Shown piece after piece: positions 5,486-6,852 of a stretch of 6,852 bases of DNA. The position numbers and the translations under genes are program-made. How positions within the stretch are numbered: the first letter of the stretch is position 1; the number at the start of each line of letters is the position of its first letter. The notes under the pieces are model-generated. The model ran no database searches and had not been told where the DNA came from. It saw only the letters and a list, made by a program, of their open reading frames with translations. Source of the stretch: JBNRMR01 sp050309705 (GTDB lineage Bacteria > Bacillota > Clostridia > Christensenellales > UBA1750); contig JBNRMR010000222.1 of the NCBI GenBank assembly GCA_050309705.1, positions 1 to 6,852 on the forward strand, read 5' to 3'.

Positions 5486-6640
5486 ATGAATCATGATGAA
5501 AACATGCCCGTTCTGACACTGAATCCCATGGAAAACGAAGAAGGCCAGGAGGAAAACGCGAATATCAGCCTCTCTCTGGAGGAGCAGCGGCCTGTGGAGG
5601 TCATCCGCATGGACGAAGGCACCCTCACCCCCGAGGAGCGCAAGATGGTTGATGACTTTTCAAAGAAGATAAACATCAACGACTCCAATATGGTGATGCT
5701 CTACGGCGCAGATGCCCAGCGGAAGATGGCCGACTTTTCCGGCGGCGCTCTGGCGAATGTCCGCACGAAGGATCTGGGCGAGATCGGCGGCATGATCACC
5801 TCGCTTATCGGCGAGCTGAAGGGCATCGAAGATGTGGACGAGCCAAGGGGGCTTTTCGGAAGGCTGAAAAAAGGCTCTAATAAGTTGCAGTTGATGAGGG
5901 TCAAGTATGACAAAGCGGAAGTAAACGTTGAAAAGATAACGGGCATCTTGCAGGAGCATCAGGTGCAACTGTTCAAGGATATCGCCATTTTGGACAAGCT
6001 CTATGATCGCAACCTGATAAACTTCAAGGAACTGACCATGTACATCATCGCCGGCAAGAAGAAGCTGCAGAGCGTCCGGGAAAACGACCTGAAAGAAAAG
6101 ATTGAGAAGGCGAAAAACTCCGGCCTGCCCGAGGACGCCCAAGCCGCCAACGATCTTGCCGCCCTTTGCGACAGGTTCGATAAAAAGCTGCATGATCTTG
6201 AGCTTACAAGAGTAATATCAATACAGATGGCGCCGCAAATCCGCCTGGTGCAAAACAACGACACTCTTATGGCGGAAAAGATTCAGTCCACCATAGTGAA
6301 CACAATACCCCTTTGGAAGAGCCAGATGGTCATCGCCATGGGCCTTGCCCATTCACAGCAGGCGCTGCAGGCGCAAAGGGAAGTGACCAACATGACTAAC
6401 GAGCTGCTGCGCCGCAACGCCGACGCCCTCAAGATGGGCACGCTGGAGACCGCCAGAGAGGCCGAGCGGGGCGTGGTGGACATTGAGACACTCAAATATA
6501 CCAACGAGCAGCTTATCTCCACGCTGGACGAAGTGGTGCAGATACAGGCGGAGGGCCGTCAAAAGCGCAGAGAGGCGGAGGCAGAGCTGGGCAAGATTGA
6601 GGGCCAGTTGAAGCAAAAGCTGCTGGATATTCGCAATTAG
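5486..6640 (+). CDS. telA: TelA/YaaN-family toxic anion resistance protein
   Basis: The 384-residue product is a member of the TelA family (PF05816), cytoplasmic all-helical proteins linked to tellurite and other toxic anion resistance and to Ter-type stress systems. The first 45 residues are acidic and low in complexity. The conserved helical core runs from about 95 to 375. Recognisable segments are LDKLYDRNL (169-177) and the long signature RVISIQMAPQIRLVQNND (242-259), followed by IVNTIPLWKSQMVIAMGL (270-287). Charged heptad-like helices fill the C-terminus (about 290-380). No membrane segment is present. GGGAGG at 5472-5477, eight bases before the ATG, supports the start. It lies 36 bases after the xpaC-like stop and 34 before the next gene, so cotranscription from the 4690 promoter is likely. 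Physical partnership with XpaC is inferred from their repeated pairing; the molecular activity is not known. Confidence 0.92.
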   Translation: MNHDENMPVLTLNPMENEEGQEENANISLSLEEQRPVEVIRMDEGTLTPEERKMVDDFSKKININDSNMVMLYGADAQRKMADFSGGALANVRTKDLGEIGGMITSLIGELKGIEDVDEPRGLFGRLKKGSNKLQLMRVKYDKAEVNVEKITGILQEHQVQLFKDIAILDKLYDRNLINFKELTMYIIAGKKKLQSVRENDLKEKIEKAKNSGLPEDAQAANDLAALCDRFDKKLHDLELTRVISIQMAPQIRLVQNNDTLMAEKIQSTIVNTIPLWKSQMVIAMGLAHSQQALQAQREVTNMTNELLRRNADALKMGTLETAREAERGVVDIETLKYTNEQLISTLDEVVQIQAEGRQKRREAEAELGKIEGQLKQKLLDIRN

Positions 6641-6674
6641 TTTTTGCGCGGCTTCAGTTTAGAGGAGAAAAAAG

Positions 6675-6852
6675 TTGGAAAAGAAATTGGTTTTCTGGAA
6701 GGACAGCCGGTTTGCGGCTGTTGTGATGGTCTTGCTTATCATTGCAGGGTCGTTTCTGGGGGCGGGCAGATCCCTTGGCGGGCTTAAAAAGGCAGTGGAC
6801 TTGGCCTTTTACTCAGGCACTGATGGCAACGGCTTTTCCATACAAAGAGATC
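6675..6852 (+). CDS. N-terminus of a membrane-anchored protein of unknown family, partial at window end
   Basis: A frame opens at TTG 6675 and continues to the window end, giving 59 residues. The TTG start is chosen because AGGAG (6663-6667) lies seven bases upstream and the first in-frame ATG (6726) falls inside the membrane segment. The N-terminus is basic (MEKKLVFWKDSR), followed by a hydrophobic helix at about residues 13-31 (FAAVVMVLLIIAGSFLGAG). A positively charged stretch (RSLGGLKK) comes after it, then LAFYSGTDGNGFSIQRD. Basic residues on both sides leave the orientation open, and there is no obvious signal peptidase site. It lies 34 bases after telA with no intervening terminator, so it is probably the third gene of the xpaC-telA operon. 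The spacing of the visible residues after the anchor is loosely reminiscent of LemA-like membrane proteins, but too little is present to assign a family. Confidence 0.75.
   Translation, partial: MEKKLVFWKDSRFAAVVMVLLIIAGSFLGAGRSLGGLKKAVDLAFYSGTDGNGFSIQRD

Noticed and set aside
5660..6193. Minus-strand open frame of 177 codons opposite telA
   Set aside because: TelA family signatures on the plus strand explain the region; the antisense product is not recognisable.

Overview
The window looks like chromosomal DNA of an endospore-forming member of the Bacillota, most likely a Clostridia-type organism. The evidence is a GerM-type sporulation lipoprotein, an RqcH (NFACT) protein, an XpaC-TelA gene pair, strong AGGAGG-type ribosome binding sites and sigma-A-like promoters. 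The assignment is inferred from protein families; no rRNA or other phylogenetic marker is present. No tRNA, rRNA, CRISPR array, transposase or integrase gene was found.

Layout. Positions 1-156 are AT-rich and may hold the last 41 codons of a gene that begins outside the window. A 100-residue protein of unknown function follows (157-459, +). Next is a sugar phosphate isomerase/epimerase-type TIM-barrel enzyme (534-1499, +). Positions 1500-1751 lie between convergent genes and are filled almost completely by perfect inverted repeats. A 44-base hairpin (1525-1568) and a 43-base hairpin (1681-1723) flank a 110-base four-way, cloverleaf-like structure (1570-1679), whose central arm is a 46-bp palindrome with no spacer. 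The two-domain GerMN lipoprotein gene runs on the minus strand (1752-2768). It shares a 102-bp divergent promoter region with rqcH (2871-4631, +). A near-consensus promoter (4690-4718) then opens a + strand operon: xpaC-like membrane protein (4763-5449), telA-like protein (5486-6640) and the start of a membrane-anchored protein cut by the window end (6675-6852).

How the genes relate. The window holds several independent transcription units rather than one pathway. RqcH serves ribosome-associated quality control of stalled nascent chains. GerM serves spore envelope and engulfment-stage assembly. XpaC and TelA are recurrent partners with a proposed but poorly defined role in envelope or toxic-anion stress; the third gene in their operon may be an additional partner. 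The isomerase-like enzyme has no metabolic neighbours that reveal its substrate.

The most unusual item is the compound palindrome at 1525-1723. It probably acts at least partly as a bidirectional terminator between convergent genes, but it is far larger and more branched than a terminator needs to be and it lacks clear U-tracts. A palindromic repeat element or a folded-DNA element should be considered.
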